Positions 1-6,937 of a stretch of 11,081 nucleotides of DNA are shown here, piece by piece (position 1 is the stretch's first letter; every line of letters starts with the position of its first letter). Made by a program: the position numbers and the translations under genes. The stretch is from Gammaproteobacteria bacterium. GTDB lineage: Bacteria; Pseudomonadota; Gammaproteobacteria; SZUA-229. The notes under the pieces were generated by a model. It was not told the DNA's origin. It worked only from the letters and a program-made list of their open reading frames with translations, and searched no databases. The stretch is taken from positions 1 to 11,081 of the forward strand of contig JAJRTD010000030.1 of the NCBI GenBank assembly GCA_024278435.1, read 5' to 3'.

Positions 1-810
1 GCCCTGGCACTGCCCGCCGGCCTGTATATTGCGCTGGCCAATATCGGCCAGCTCAGCAGTGGCTGGGACGGCTCCACCCAGATATCCCTGTTTTTACATA
101 CCGATGTAAATAAAGCACAGGCGCAGAAATTAAAAAAACGCTTGGAAAAACACCGGGATATCAAAAAAATCGAGCTCATCGACAAGGAAAAAGGCCTGCA
201 ACAGTTCAGGGAAATCTCCGGTTTTGGTGATGCCCTGAAATACCTGGACAGCAACCCCCTGCCCATCGTGCTGGTGGTACACCCGCGGATACTGGCCAAC
301 CAGCCGGACAAAACCACGCAACTGGTAAAAAAACTGGGTAAAAACAAGCAGGTGGAGCTGGCGCAGCTGGATGTACAATTGGTGAAGCGGCTATATACTT
401 TCCTGGAAATCGCCAACCGCAGCATCTGGGTAATCGGCTCAATGCTGGCGATTGCAGTACTGCTTATTATCGGCAATACCATCCGCCTGGATATACAGAA
501 CCGGCGTGAAGAAATTGAAGTATCCAAGCTTATCGGTGCCTCCGATGCCTTTATCCGCCGCCCCTTCCTGTATACCGGTTTCTGGTACGGTTTCCTCGGC
601 GGCCTGCTGGCCTGGGTGATCACCCTGCTGTCACTGTTGCTGATGGAAGATCCCATCCACAAGCTGGCTCTGCTCTATCACAGTGACTTCCGCCTCAGCG
701 GGCTGGGCTTCGGCAATACCCTGCTGCTGATACTGATCAGCTGCTCACTGGGTCTGGCCGGCTCCTGGATCGCGGTCAGCCGTCACCTCAAGGAAATCGA
801 GCCCAGCTAA
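1..810 (+). CDS. ftsX: Cell division protein FtsX, 3' part (5' end cut by the window)
   Basis: FtsX is the membrane subunit of the FtsEX ABC transporter-like complex, which sits at the septum and controls periplasmic murein hydrolases. Frame 1 is open from base 1 to the TAA at 808-810, giving 269 visible residues. E. coli FtsX has about 350, so part of the N-terminus, including the first half of TM1, is missing. The visible start (LPAGLYIALANI) looks like the end of TM1. A periplasmic domain follows (about 14-140), then TM2 (142-159, IWVIGSML...), a cytoplasmic loop with RREEIEVSKLIGAS, TM3 (about 192-214) and TM4 (about 238-259). This topology and the RREEIEV..LIGA loop are typical of the family. 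An in-frame TTG at 142 is internal and not the start. rpoH follows on the same strand, the usual ftsE-ftsX-rpoH order, but a 240-base gap with its own promoter separates them. Confidence 0.96.
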   Translation, partial: ALALPAGLYIALANIGQLSSGWDGSTQISLFLHTDVNKAQAQKLKKRLEKHRDIKKIELIDKEKGLQQFREISGFGDALKYLDSNPLPIVLVVHPRILANQPDKTTQLVKKLGKNKQVELAQLDVQLVKRLYTFLEIANRSIWVIGSMLAIAVLLIIGNTIRLDIQNRREEIEVSKLIGASDAFIRRPFLYTGFWYGFLGGLLAWVITLLSLLLMEDPIHKLALLYHSDFRLSGLGFGNTLLLILISCSLGLAGSWIAVSRHLKEIEPS

Positions 811-843
811 AACCTTAAAAATCAAAAACTTAAAATATTATTC

Positions 844-945
844 ACCATAGAGGCACAGAGGACACTGAGTTTTAATTTGTTAACGGTGCCGCAGGCGCCG
901 TTAACAATAAAAAGCTTTTCTCTGTGTCCTCTGTGCCTCTGTAGT
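844..945. repeat. CACAGAGG-type palindromic intergenic repeat, copy 1
   Basis: The outer arms 844-869 and 920-945 are inverted repeats matching at 23 of 26 positions. Each arm carries short tandem units of the type CACAGAGG. Nested inside is a 14-bp stem, 877-890 with 894-907, containing one G-T wobble and a GCA loop, with apex GCC-GCA-GGC. A related copy lies at 1923-2006. The element lies between ftsX and the rpoH promoter. It may act as a weak terminator for ftsX, but no clean T-run follows the stem. I see no coding potential and no transposase. It is best called a non-autonomous palindromic repeat of unknown mobility. Confidence 0.85.
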
Positions 946-971
946 AAAAATTTGTTTTCAAGCAAAAACCA

Positions 972-1000
972 CTGGAATTTCCTTGAACTTTTCTTATAAT
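972..1000 (+). promoter_or_regulatory. Putative sigma70-type promoter of rpoH
   Basis: A perfect TATAAT lies at 995-1000. The best -35 at a 17-base spacing is CTGGAA (972-977, 3 of 6 matches), so the promoter may need help or be weak. The predicted start at about 1007 falls inside the CIRCE site. A second possible promoter, TTAGCA (1000-1005) and TAAAAT (1024-1029) with an 18-base spacer, would also be covered by CIRCE. A CTTGAA at 982-987 resembles a sigma32 -35, but I see no matching -10. Confidence 0.6.
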
Positions 1001-1026
1001 TAGCACTCTTACTTCCCGAGTGCTAA
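1000..1026. promoter_or_regulatory. CIRCE operator (HrcA binding site) upstream of rpoH
   Basis: The sequence is TTAGCACTC, nine bases (1009-1017), then GAGTGCTAA. This matches the established CIRCE consensus TTAGCACTC-N9-GAGTGCTAA at all 18 conserved positions. CIRCE is bound by the heat-labile repressor HrcA, which usually controls groESL and dnaK operons. Here it begins at the last base of the TATAAT box and ends 24 bases before the preferred rpoH ATG, a position expected to block initiation. In the transcript it would also form a 9-bp hairpin in the leader. The hrcA gene is not in the window. Confidence 0.95.
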
Positions 1027-1050
1027 AATACAACCATGAGAGAAGATAAA

Positions 1051-1911
1051 ATGACTACAACAGCTTTAATTCCGGCCCTCCAGGGTACCTCGTTAAGCAC
1101 AGGTAATCTGGAGTCTTATATTCGACAAATCAACAGTATTCCTGTTCTGAGTGCCGAAGAAGAACGGGAGCTTGCTGTACGTCTGCAGGAACAGAATGAT
1201 CTTGCTGCGGCGCAAAAGCTGATTATGTCGAACTTACGTTTCGTGGTAAAGATCGCACGTGGCTACTCCGGTTACGGTCTGCCACTGGCTGACTTAATCC
1301 AGGAAGGCAATATTGGCCTGATGAAAGCGGTTAAACGCTTTTCTGCCAGCCATGAGGTACGCCTGATTTCCTACGCAGTACACTGGATCAAGTCAGAAAT
1401 TCACGAGTTCGTGTTACGTAACTGGCGCATCGTTAAAATTGCCACCACCAAGCCACAGCGCAAACTGTTTTTCAAATTACGCAGTTCAAAAAACCGTCTG
1501 GGCTGGTTCAGCAATGAAGAAGTACAGGATGTTGCCGAAACACTGGGCGTAAAACCGGAAACCGTGCTGGAAATGGAATCACGCCTGAGCGGCAGCGACA
1601 TCACCTTTGATGCCCCGGTTAATGACAACGATGACGAGCCGCATTTTACTCCAGCCGCCTACCTGTCTGATGAAAGCGATCCATCACAGCAGCTGGAACA
1701 GGATGACAGCCGCGCCCAGGAACTGGGCCTGATGACCGACTCATTAAATACCCTGGATGAGCGCAGCCAGAATATTATCCGCCGTCGCTGGCTGAGTGAT
1801 GACAAGGCCACCCTGCATGAGCTGGCTGATGAGTACCAGGTTTCAGCCGAGCGTATTCGCCAGATCGAAAAGAATGCGCTCAATAAAATGCGCGTGGCGT
1901 TTGAGGCTTAA
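1051..1911 (+). CDS. rpoH: RNA polymerase sigma factor RpoH (sigma-32)
   Basis: This is the heat-shock sigma factor that directs RNA polymerase to chaperone and protease promoters. The product is 286 residues from ATG 1051; E. coli RpoH has 284. Visible features are region 1.2 with the [10 protein letters not shown] segment (33-42), region 2.2 [17 protein letters not shown] (81-97), and the region 2.3-2.4 helix ending [12 protein letters not shown]. The RpoH-specific box QRKLFFKLR (136-144) separates it from RpoD and RpoS. The region 4.2 helix-turn-helix spans about 251-281 ([22 protein letters not shown]). An in-frame ATG at 1036 would add five residues (MREDK), but GAGAGAAG just upstream of 1051 is a good ribosome site for the later start, and TTTALIP onward looks like a normal N-terminus. 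The CIRCE site upstream suggests HrcA control in addition to the usual translational and DnaK feedback control. Confidence 0.98.
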   Translation: MTTTALIPALQGTSLSTGNLESYIRQINSIPVLSAEEERELAVRLQEQNDLAAAQKLIMSNLRFVVKIARGYSGYGLPLADLIQEGNIGLMKAVKRFSASHEVRLISYAVHWIKSEIHEFVLRNWRIVKIATTKPQRKLFFKLRSSKNRLGWFSNEEVQDVAETLGVKPETVLEMESRLSGSDITFDAPVNDNDDEPHFTPAAYLSDESDPSQQLEQDDSRAQELGLMTDSLNTLDERSQNIIRRRWLSDDKATLHELADEYQVSAERIRQIEKNALNKMRVAFEA

Positions 1912-1922
1912 AAGCAGTTTTT

Positions 1923-2006
1923 ACCACAGAGACACAGAGGTTTTTTCTTGTTCTACGCCGTAGGCGTAGAACAAGAAAATAAGATTTTCTCTGCGTCCTC
2001 TGTGGT
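1923..2006. repeat. CACAGAGG-type palindromic intergenic repeat, copy 2; possible bidirectional terminator
   Basis: The outer arms are 1923-1940 (starting ACCACAGAG) and 1989-2006 (ending CTCTGTGGT), complementary with one gap and one mismatch. Inside is a perfect 17-bp stem, 1943-1959 with 1963-1979, with loop GTA and apex GCC-GTA-GGC. It lies 11 bases after the rpoH stop and 34 bases before the cti stop, between convergent genes. The stem has T-rich sequence on one side and A-rich on the other, so it could end transcription from both directions. It has the same architecture as the repeat at 844-945. Confidence 0.85.
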
Positions 2007-2040
2007 GAATCACCTCTAAAACGCCCGACTTAAAACTTCC

Positions 2041-4434
2041 CTACCGGTTCTGGTAACGGTTCAAATCAAATATCCCCGACAATACCGGCTGCTCCCTTGC
2101 ATATTGCCGGTTAAACCAGTCTGCATGTAACCAGAAATCCTCATTGGTCCGGCGGATGCCGAAGCGCATGACAAAGGCTTCATATTCTTCACGATTAGTG
2201 ATGGCATTGTACTGCTCAACAAATTTTTCTATATCGGCAAGGTCCACCACATAGAAGAAATTCGGATACACCCCTTCCAGCCAGGGCAGAACAGTCTGGG
2301 TATCAAAACGGTAATCACGCTGATCACCGAGTTTTTCCGACTGCAGCATATTGCTGACGGTTTTATAGGCCTTGTTATAAATCATGGTATAGACCCTGTC
2401 CGGCCCCGGGTCTCCTCCCATTCTGACCCGCACGAAAGCAATGTCCGGCAAATACGGGATGATTTTCCCGTCCATTTTCGCGGCCTTCTGCATCGCGCGG
2501 TCGACCCGTAATATATTTTTATCGCCTGGCGCAACGCAGTTGCCTCTGTCATCCTCACAGCGATTTATAAAATCACCTTTCAGCCCCAGGTAGTTTTCAA
2601 CATAGCGGTACAGCTCACGCTGTGGATCACTGCTGCGGTACCCCTTGACCAGCTCCCGGCCCCGCCACTGCACATTACCCTCATCATTCCTGTTGCTGGC
2701 ACGGAGTCCCTGGTACCATTTTTCATGTAACTGCTGACGGGTCTGCACCGGCAGAAAAGCAAGAAAGTGGTTTTCACCCTCGGTACGCAACAAATCCATA
2801 TACAAACGGGTATTCAGCTGATGACCGGCATTACCATATACATCAAAACCGGCAACCAGCAGATAATGAATACGCTCCAGCACCGAGTAATCGATAAACC
2901 AGGCCGTTTCGGGATAATCACCCAGCCAGCCATAGTTAACCGATGCACTGTCAAGATGCCTGAAAATGGTTAACGCTGCATTTTTATTATTGCCATCGCC
3001 TTTCCACAGATACTTCATGGCGTCCGTGATATCAACTGGCTGAACATCACGAACCCTGTCATCTGTTTGTTTGGCGAAATTTTTAAATAAATCTTTATAG
3101 TGCAAGTTGGCACTGATAAACCGGAAAGTATCCTCCAGTTCGGCGGGCAACGCCAGGTAGTCCGCATTGGCCTTCATAAAGGCATCATCATTGGAAGCAA
3201 TGGGTGCATCCGGGTCAAAAAACGCTACCCAAAACTGGTCTTCGATGACATTCAGGGCGACCTGTCCGCGACAGACCGGCCCCTTGATAAAACCTTCAAT
3301 AAAAAAGCGGGCATCATCCAGCAAAAACTGATAGCGAGACTTGAGCGGCAGCGCGGCAAAAGCCTTTATCGGGTTGGAAGCAATCCCCGGCTGGTAGGAT
3401 GGCAATTCAGCCACCTCGTAATCCACATCATAAAATAACTGCTGCAGGCGCTTCATGCGTGCCGCAGAGAGTTCGTAGACCATATGTGTCTTGGCAACAA
3501 TGCTGCCCTGGTGACGCAGCAGACGGTAAAAAACCCGGCTCTTTACTTCGCCGTAAGGCCGGCGGGTAGCAACTATGTCCACGGCCTCGCCCGGCGGCGT
3601 ATAGGAACGCACCAGCCGGTAGAATTCGCGCTCACCGGTATTTTCAAAATGCAGGTGTGCCTGGAACAGGTGTTCGTAAATATAACGGGATACCAGCAGG
3701 TGCCGGTTATCGTCACCGTTTAAAAAGGCTTCCCAGCTGTCTATCTGCTTCTGTGCCTGTTTTGACGGTGTCAGATCCGCTTCCACCGGCGCTCCCTGCG
3801 CCAGCCAGTGCACCAGGGTTTTGTATTCCTGGCGCGTCAGGTTGGGCATGGCAAACGGCATACCACCTTCGGCATGCTTCACCGCATAATCATCAAACTC
3901 GTCGATGCCTGGACAGCTCTGGCTGCGTGACAGCGACAGGTCAAACTTATCGCTTAACATGCCGGTTCTTGCCTGCGGGTTCAGCTGCTTCAGGCGCAGC
4001 ATGCGGTATAACACCGACTGTTCCAGGTTACGTGCCGGGTTGCTGGCTTCCGCCGGCGGTTTTTCGTATAACACGCTGCTAAAACCCTTTGTGCGCCACT
4101 GGGCCGTGGTCATGGCATCAACAAACAGGCGGGTCGGGTCTGCCGGTTTCAGCCGGCTTGCATCATAAACCGATGTTTTATTGGCACCACGATAAACCCC
4201 CTCGGCGGACGACAGTTTTAACTGGCAGGGGGCGTCGTAACAGCCATGGCAGACCACGCAGCGGCTTTCCAGCAGCGGCAGCACGTCATGATTAAAAGAG
4301 AGTTTTTCTTCGGGCAGGTCATATAACAGGTCATAGTCGACGCGGGCCTGCCCTTCGGTGATGGATTTTTCAGACACGCCACAGGCGTGAATAAACAGCG
4401 TCAGTAGCAGTAGCGCCAGTATTTTGTAAAACAT
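2041..4434 (-). CDS. cti: Fatty acid cis/trans isomerase Cti, heme-binding periplasmic (lipo)protein
   Basis: Cti converts cis-unsaturated acyl chains of membrane phospholipids to trans without moving the double bond. This rigidifies the membrane under solvent or heat stress and is known best in Pseudomonas and Vibrio. The product is 797 residues from ATG 4434, a little longer than the roughly 766 of Pseudomonas Cti. Residues 1-17 form a signal sequence (MFYKILALLLLTLF), and IHAC at 15-18 resembles a lipobox, so lipidation at C18 is possible. The heme c site CVVCH is at 59-63, within the family block CVVCHGCYDAPC (59-70). The C-terminal part (GGDPGPDRVYTMIYNKAY) is also family-like. A TTG six bases upstream is a worse start because GGGAAG lies only two bases from it and eight from the ATG. 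The gene lies 18 bases after bioC, so it is probably co-transcribed with bioH-bioC. Confidence 0.95.
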   Translation of the reverse strand: MFYKILALLLLTLFIHACGVSEKSITEGQARVDYDLLYDLPEEKLSFNHDVLPLLESRCVVCHGCYDAPCQLKLSSAEGVYRGANKTSVYDASRLKPADPTRLFVDAMTTAQWRTKGFSSVLYEKPPAEASNPARNLEQSVLYRMLRLKQLNPQARTGMLSDKFDLSLSRSQSCPGIDEFDDYAVKHAEGGMPFAMPNLTRQEYKTLVHWLAQGAPVEADLTPSKQAQKQIDSWEAFLNGDDNRHLLVSRYIYEHLFQAHLHFENTGEREFYRLVRSYTPPGEAVDIVATRRPYGEVKSRVFYRLLRHQGSIVAKTHMVYELSAARMKRLQQLFYDVDYEVAELPSYQPGIASNPIKAFAALPLKSRYQFLLDDARFFIEGFIKGPVCRGQVALNVIEDQFWVAFFDPDAPIASNDDAFMKANADYLALPAELEDTFRFISANLHYKDLFKNFAKQTDDRVRDVQPVDITDAMKYLWKGDGNNKNAALTIFRHLDSASVNYGWLGDYPETAWFIDYSVLERIHYLLVAGFDVYGNAGHQLNTRLYMDLLRTEGENHFLAFLPVQTRQQLHEKWYQGLRASNRNDEGNVQWRGRELVKGYRSSDPQRELYRYVENYLGLKGDFINRCEDDRGNCVAPGDKNILRVDRAMQKAAKMDGKIIPYLPDIAFVRVRMGGDPGPDRVYTMIYNKAYKTVSNMLQSEKLGDQRDYRFDTQTVLPWLEGVYPNFFYVVDLADIEKFVEQYNAITNREEYEAFVMRFGIRRTNEDFWLHADWFNRQYAREQPVLSGIFDLNRYQNR

Positions 4435-4452
4435 ACCCAATACTTCCCTGTT

Positions 4453-5355
4453 CTAGGAGGTTTTAAATTTAACATAGTGTGCTTTACCCGGTGTTTTTTT
4501 CTGTAGATCAATGTCCGGCTTCCATGCGTGGCCATATATAATTTCATAACTTGCCGGTAATACACCATTTTCACGGAAAGCCTCATAGGCCTGGCGCACA
4601 GTCTCCAGTGTTTTACGCCCCAGCAGACCTTTTTGCGGTGCGCTCGGTGCGGTCACATTGGCACCGATGGCTTTCAGGTCATGCATCAGGGTGTCCACAC
4701 TGTCGTAGGTAACAGTCAGCCGGTCGGCTTCCATCACCGGCTGGGCAAAGCCACCCTGCAACAGGAAATCGCCGATATCGTGCATATCGATAAACCGGTT
4801 GACGTGTTCAGCCCCATCCACCTGCGCCCAGCTAAAGCGCAACTCTTTCAGGGTATCCGGCCCGAAGGTACTGAACACCAGCAGCCCGCCCGGTTTCAAT
4901 ACCCGTTTGGCTTCCTGCAGGGCGGCATCCAGGTCATTACACCACTGCATACTTAAACTGGAAAACACCAGGTCGAACACATTGTCGGCAAACGGCAGCT
5001 GCTCGATATTGGCACATACCCGGTGCGTTGAGCGCAGTAACGTGTCATGCCGGCTGACTTTCTCCAGCATGTTCTCTGACAGATCCAGCGCCACCAGGCG
5101 GGCTTTCTTGTAACGTTTAAACAGCGAGGGGATCGCACTACCGGTTCCACTACCGGCATCCAGTATCCACTGCGGCCGGATCTTTACACACTCCAGCTTT
5201 TCCAGCAGACGCAAACAGACTTCATTCTGCAGCACTGCAAAGCGGTCGTAATCATCGGCCGCCCGGTCAAATGCACCGCGTACACGTTGCTGATTAAAAA
5301 CCTGTTGATTACCTGGCGAACTGCCGGACGAATTACCGCCTGTCTGATGCTTCAT
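4453..5355 (-). CDS. bioC: Malonyl-ACP O-methyltransferase BioC
   Basis: BioC methylates the free carboxyl of malonyl-ACP with S-adenosylmethionine, disguising it so that the fatty acid synthesis enzymes extend it to pimeloyl-ACP methyl ester for biotin. The product is 300 residues. VRGAFDRAADDYDRFAVLQ (25-43) is the typical BioC N-terminal signature. The SAM-binding motif I ILDAGSGTG is at 64-72, the acidic motif ALDLSENML at 89-97, VFSSLSMQW at 130-138, and FSTFGPDTLKEL at 161-172, all in class I methyltransferase order. About 20 polar, low-complexity residues (GGNSSGSSPGN) precede the conserved part. The ATG overlaps the bioH stop by four bases (ATGA), which suggests translational coupling. 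The upstream partner bioH makes the next enzyme of the route, which strongly supports the assignment over a generic methyltransferase. Confidence 0.96.
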   Translation of the reverse strand: MKHQTGGNSSGSSPGNQQVFNQQRVRGAFDRAADDYDRFAVLQNEVCLRLLEKLECVKIRPQWILDAGSGTGSAIPSLFKRYKKARLVALDLSENMLEKVSRHDTLLRSTHRVCANIEQLPFADNVFDLVFSSLSMQWCNDLDAALQEAKRVLKPGGLLVFSTFGPDTLKELRFSWAQVDGAEHVNRFIDMHDIGDFLLQGGFAQPVMEADRLTVTYDSVDTLMHDLKAIGANVTAPSAPQKGLLGRKTLETVRQAYEAFRENGVLPASYEIIYGHAWKPDIDLQKKTPGKAHYVKFKTS

Positions 5356-6152
5356 AGATATCTTTTTTCAATGACTGTTCTGCCTGCTGTTGCGGGCGGC
5401 TGATTACGCAGGGAACCGGCAATGGCCAGCAACTGGCGGATAAAATCATCACCATGTGAGATAAAAGGCGCATGACTTGCCCGGGGATTCAGTACCACGT
5501 TACGCTGTGCATATTCTTCCTGCAGAACCTGCGCCAGTGCCGCCGGAACCAGTGCATCACGGCCACCCAGTGACCAGTGTAACGGGCAGTCCACCGTGTT
5601 CAAGGTACCACGCAGATCTGTGTCCAGCAACATTTGAAGGCCGCTGTTCATAGCCTGCAACGAGGCATCGCCGCGCTGCTGCATGCTTTGCTGCAACTGT
5701 CTGACCACTTTCATGGCACCCGGCAGGCCTTTTACCTGAAGCGCCAGAAAACGGCGAATGGTTTTTTCCTGCTGCCTGTTCAGGTCTTCAGCAAACTGCC
5801 TGAACACCGCGGCCTCGACCGCGCAGGACCAGTTATCCCGGGTCACAAAACACGGATTGGTGGCAACCAGTAGCGCGGCGGCAACCCGCTGCGGATATAA
5901 CTGCGCCAGGCGCAACACGGCCAGTCCACCCAGCGACCAACCCACCCATAATGCCGGGCGCTGCACCAGCGGGCTTAATGCCCGTACAAAATCATCCAGT
6001 GCATTCACCTCTATATCCGCCATGGAACCATGCCCCGGCAGGTCGACCAGCACCACATTGATCCAGTCCGGCAAGCGGCTGACGCACTCATCCCAGACCG
6101 CGCTGTTCATTGCCCAGCCATGTACAAAAACACAGGTAACAGAATCGGACAT
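5352..6152 (-). CDS. bioH: Pimeloyl-ACP methyl ester carboxylesterase BioH
   Basis: BioH is an alpha/beta hydrolase that removes the methyl group added by BioC once the acyl chain reaches pimeloyl-ACP methyl ester, ending the elongation cycle. The product is 266 residues; E. coli BioH has 256. The oxyanion-loop HGW is at 11-13, the nucleophile elbow GWSLGG at 71-76 with S73, the acid is probably D199 (GGRDALVP), and the base is H227 in SHAPFISH, the hallmark C-terminal motif of BioH. NPCFVTRDNW (99-108) and RRFLALQVKG (133-142) also match the family. A basic and polar tail of about 17 residues (NQPPATAGRTVIEKRYL) follows the conserved part and overlaps the bioC start. It is the first gene of the minus-strand run. 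bioF, bioB and bioD are not next to it. Confidence 0.95.
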   Translation of the reverse strand: MSDSVTCVFVHGWAMNSAVWDECVSRLPDWINVVLVDLPGHGSMADIEVNALDDFVRALSPLVQRPALWVGWSLGGLAVLRLAQLYPQRVAAALLVATNPCFVTRDNWSCAVEAAVFRQFAEDLNRQQEKTIRRFLALQVKGLPGAMKVVRQLQQSMQQRGDASLQAMNSGLQMLLDTDLRGTLNTVDCPLHWSLGGRDALVPAALAQVLQEEYAQRNVVLNPRASHAPFISHGDDFIRQLLAIAGSLRNQPPATAGRTVIEKRYL

Positions 6153-6165
6153 CGGCTTTTATCGG

Positions 6166-6196
6166 TTTACAGGGGCGTTGGTTAAAATTTTATAAA
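6166..6196 (+). promoter_or_regulatory. Possible promoter in the bioH/plsY divergent gap
   Basis: The 115-base gap 6153-6267 must hold promoters for both divergent genes. For plsY, TTTACA (6166-6171) with TTTATA (6189-6194, 17-base spacer) or TATAAA (6191-6196) is the best pair I see. For bioH, the same A/T-rich stretch reads TTTATA or TATAAA on the other strand, but I found no convincing -35. There is no clear BirA-type operator. Confidence 0.3.
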
Positions 6197-6267
6197 GCAT
6201 TTATCAAAAGTCTGCGGTAAGCTTGCGGCGTTATATTGAGGGTAAAAACACAAGTCGAAATACAGCC

Positions 6268-6873
6268 ATGGAACATTATCTTAATCTCGTTTTATTTGCA
6301 GGCCTCGCCTACCTGGTCGGTTCATTCTCAAGCGCCATTGTTACCTGCAAAATCATGGGTATTGAAGACCCGCGCAACACTGGCTCCAACAACCCCGGCG
6401 CCACTAATGTGCTGCGCCATGGCGGTAAAAAAGCCGCTATTATCACCTTAATCGGTGACATGTTAAAAGGATTAATTCCGGTTTTAATTGTTTCACTGCT
6501 TCAGGCTGACACATTAACCGTCGCCCTGGTCGGCCTGTTTGCCTTTCTGGGCCATATTTTCCCGGTTTATTACGACTTTAAGGGCGGCAAAGGCGTTGCC
6601 ACCTACTACGGTGTCATCCTGGCCATTAACTGGCAGGTCGGCCTGATTGCACTGCTTGTCTGGCTGGGTGTGGCCGCTATACTGAAAATATCCTCCCTGG
6701 CCGCCCTGGTATCCATTTTTCTTACACCTTTTATTCTCTGGTACTTTTCACAGTCCGTGGAACTGACTGCTGCGCTTGCCCTGATGAGCATAATCGTGTT
6801 CTGGCGGCATAAAAAAAATATCCAGTCGCTGCTGCAGGGCGCCGAAGTCAAGATCGGGAAAAGTTCTAAATAA
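6268..6873 (+). CDS. plsY: Glycerol-3-phosphate acyltransferase PlsY (acyl-phosphate dependent)
   Basis: PlsY is an inner-membrane enzyme that transfers an acyl group from acyl-phosphate (made by PlsX) to glycerol-3-phosphate, giving lysophosphatidic acid, the first step of phospholipid synthesis. The product is 201 residues, close to the family size of about 200. The hydrophobic segments fit a multi-pass protein. The three conserved blocks are present: GSNNPGATNVLR (39-50), GHIFPVYYDFKGGKGVAT (95-112) and WRHKKNIQSLLQGAE (179-193). I chose ATG 6268. An in-frame TTG at 6223 would add 15 charged residues (MRRYIEGKNTSRNTA) in front of a normal PlsY start and is unlikely. The ribosome site is weak. 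The gene is divergent from bioH and converges on tsaD, whereas in E. coli plsY and tsaD are divergent. Confidence 0.96.
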   Translation: MEHYLNLVLFAGLAYLVGSFSSAIVTCKIMGIEDPRNTGSNNPGATNVLRHGGKKAAIITLIGDMLKGLIPVLIVSLLQADTLTVALVGLFAFLGHIFPVYYDFKGGKGVATYYGVILAINWQVGLIALLVWLGVAAILKISSLAALVSIFLTPFILWYFSQSVELTAALALMSIIVFWRHKKNIQSLLQGAEVKIGKSSK

Positions 6874-6937
6874 TTTTCTTCCGCAAATGAACGCAAATAG
6901 ACGCAAATATGTAGAAACGAAAATGGTTAAACACTAA

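Noticed and set aside
142..810. ftsX starting at the TTG codon 142
   Set aside because: The frame is open from base 1 and the upstream residues match the end of FtsX TM1 and its periplasmic domain, so the gene simply begins before the window.
982..987. Sigma32-type -35 (CTTGAA) giving rpoH self-activation
   Set aside because: No CCCCAT-like -10 occurs at 13-17 bases; the region downstream is the CIRCE site.
1036..1050. rpoH start at ATG 1036
   Set aside because: It is possible, but the better Shine-Dalgarno sequence (GAGAGAAG) serves ATG 1051, and the resulting 286-residue length fits the family.
1943..1979. Classical Rho-independent terminator for rpoH
   Set aside because: The 17-bp stem is strong, but the 3' side is followed by A-rich rather than T-rich sequence on the plus strand, so I list it as a repeat with possible terminator function.
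3100..4295. Open frames on the plus strand inside cti (for example 3100-3438 and 3657-4082)
   Set aside because: They lie antisense to an intact, recognisable cti, have no family features or ribosome sites, and are shadows of its coding bias.
4435..4440. cti start at TTG 4440
   Set aside because: GGGAAG would be only two bases from it. ATG 4434 has an eight-base spacing and gives a cleaner signal sequence.
6223..6267. plsY start at TTG 6223
   Set aside because: It would put 15 charged residues before the first membrane segment. ATG 6268 gives a normal PlsY N-terminus and length.
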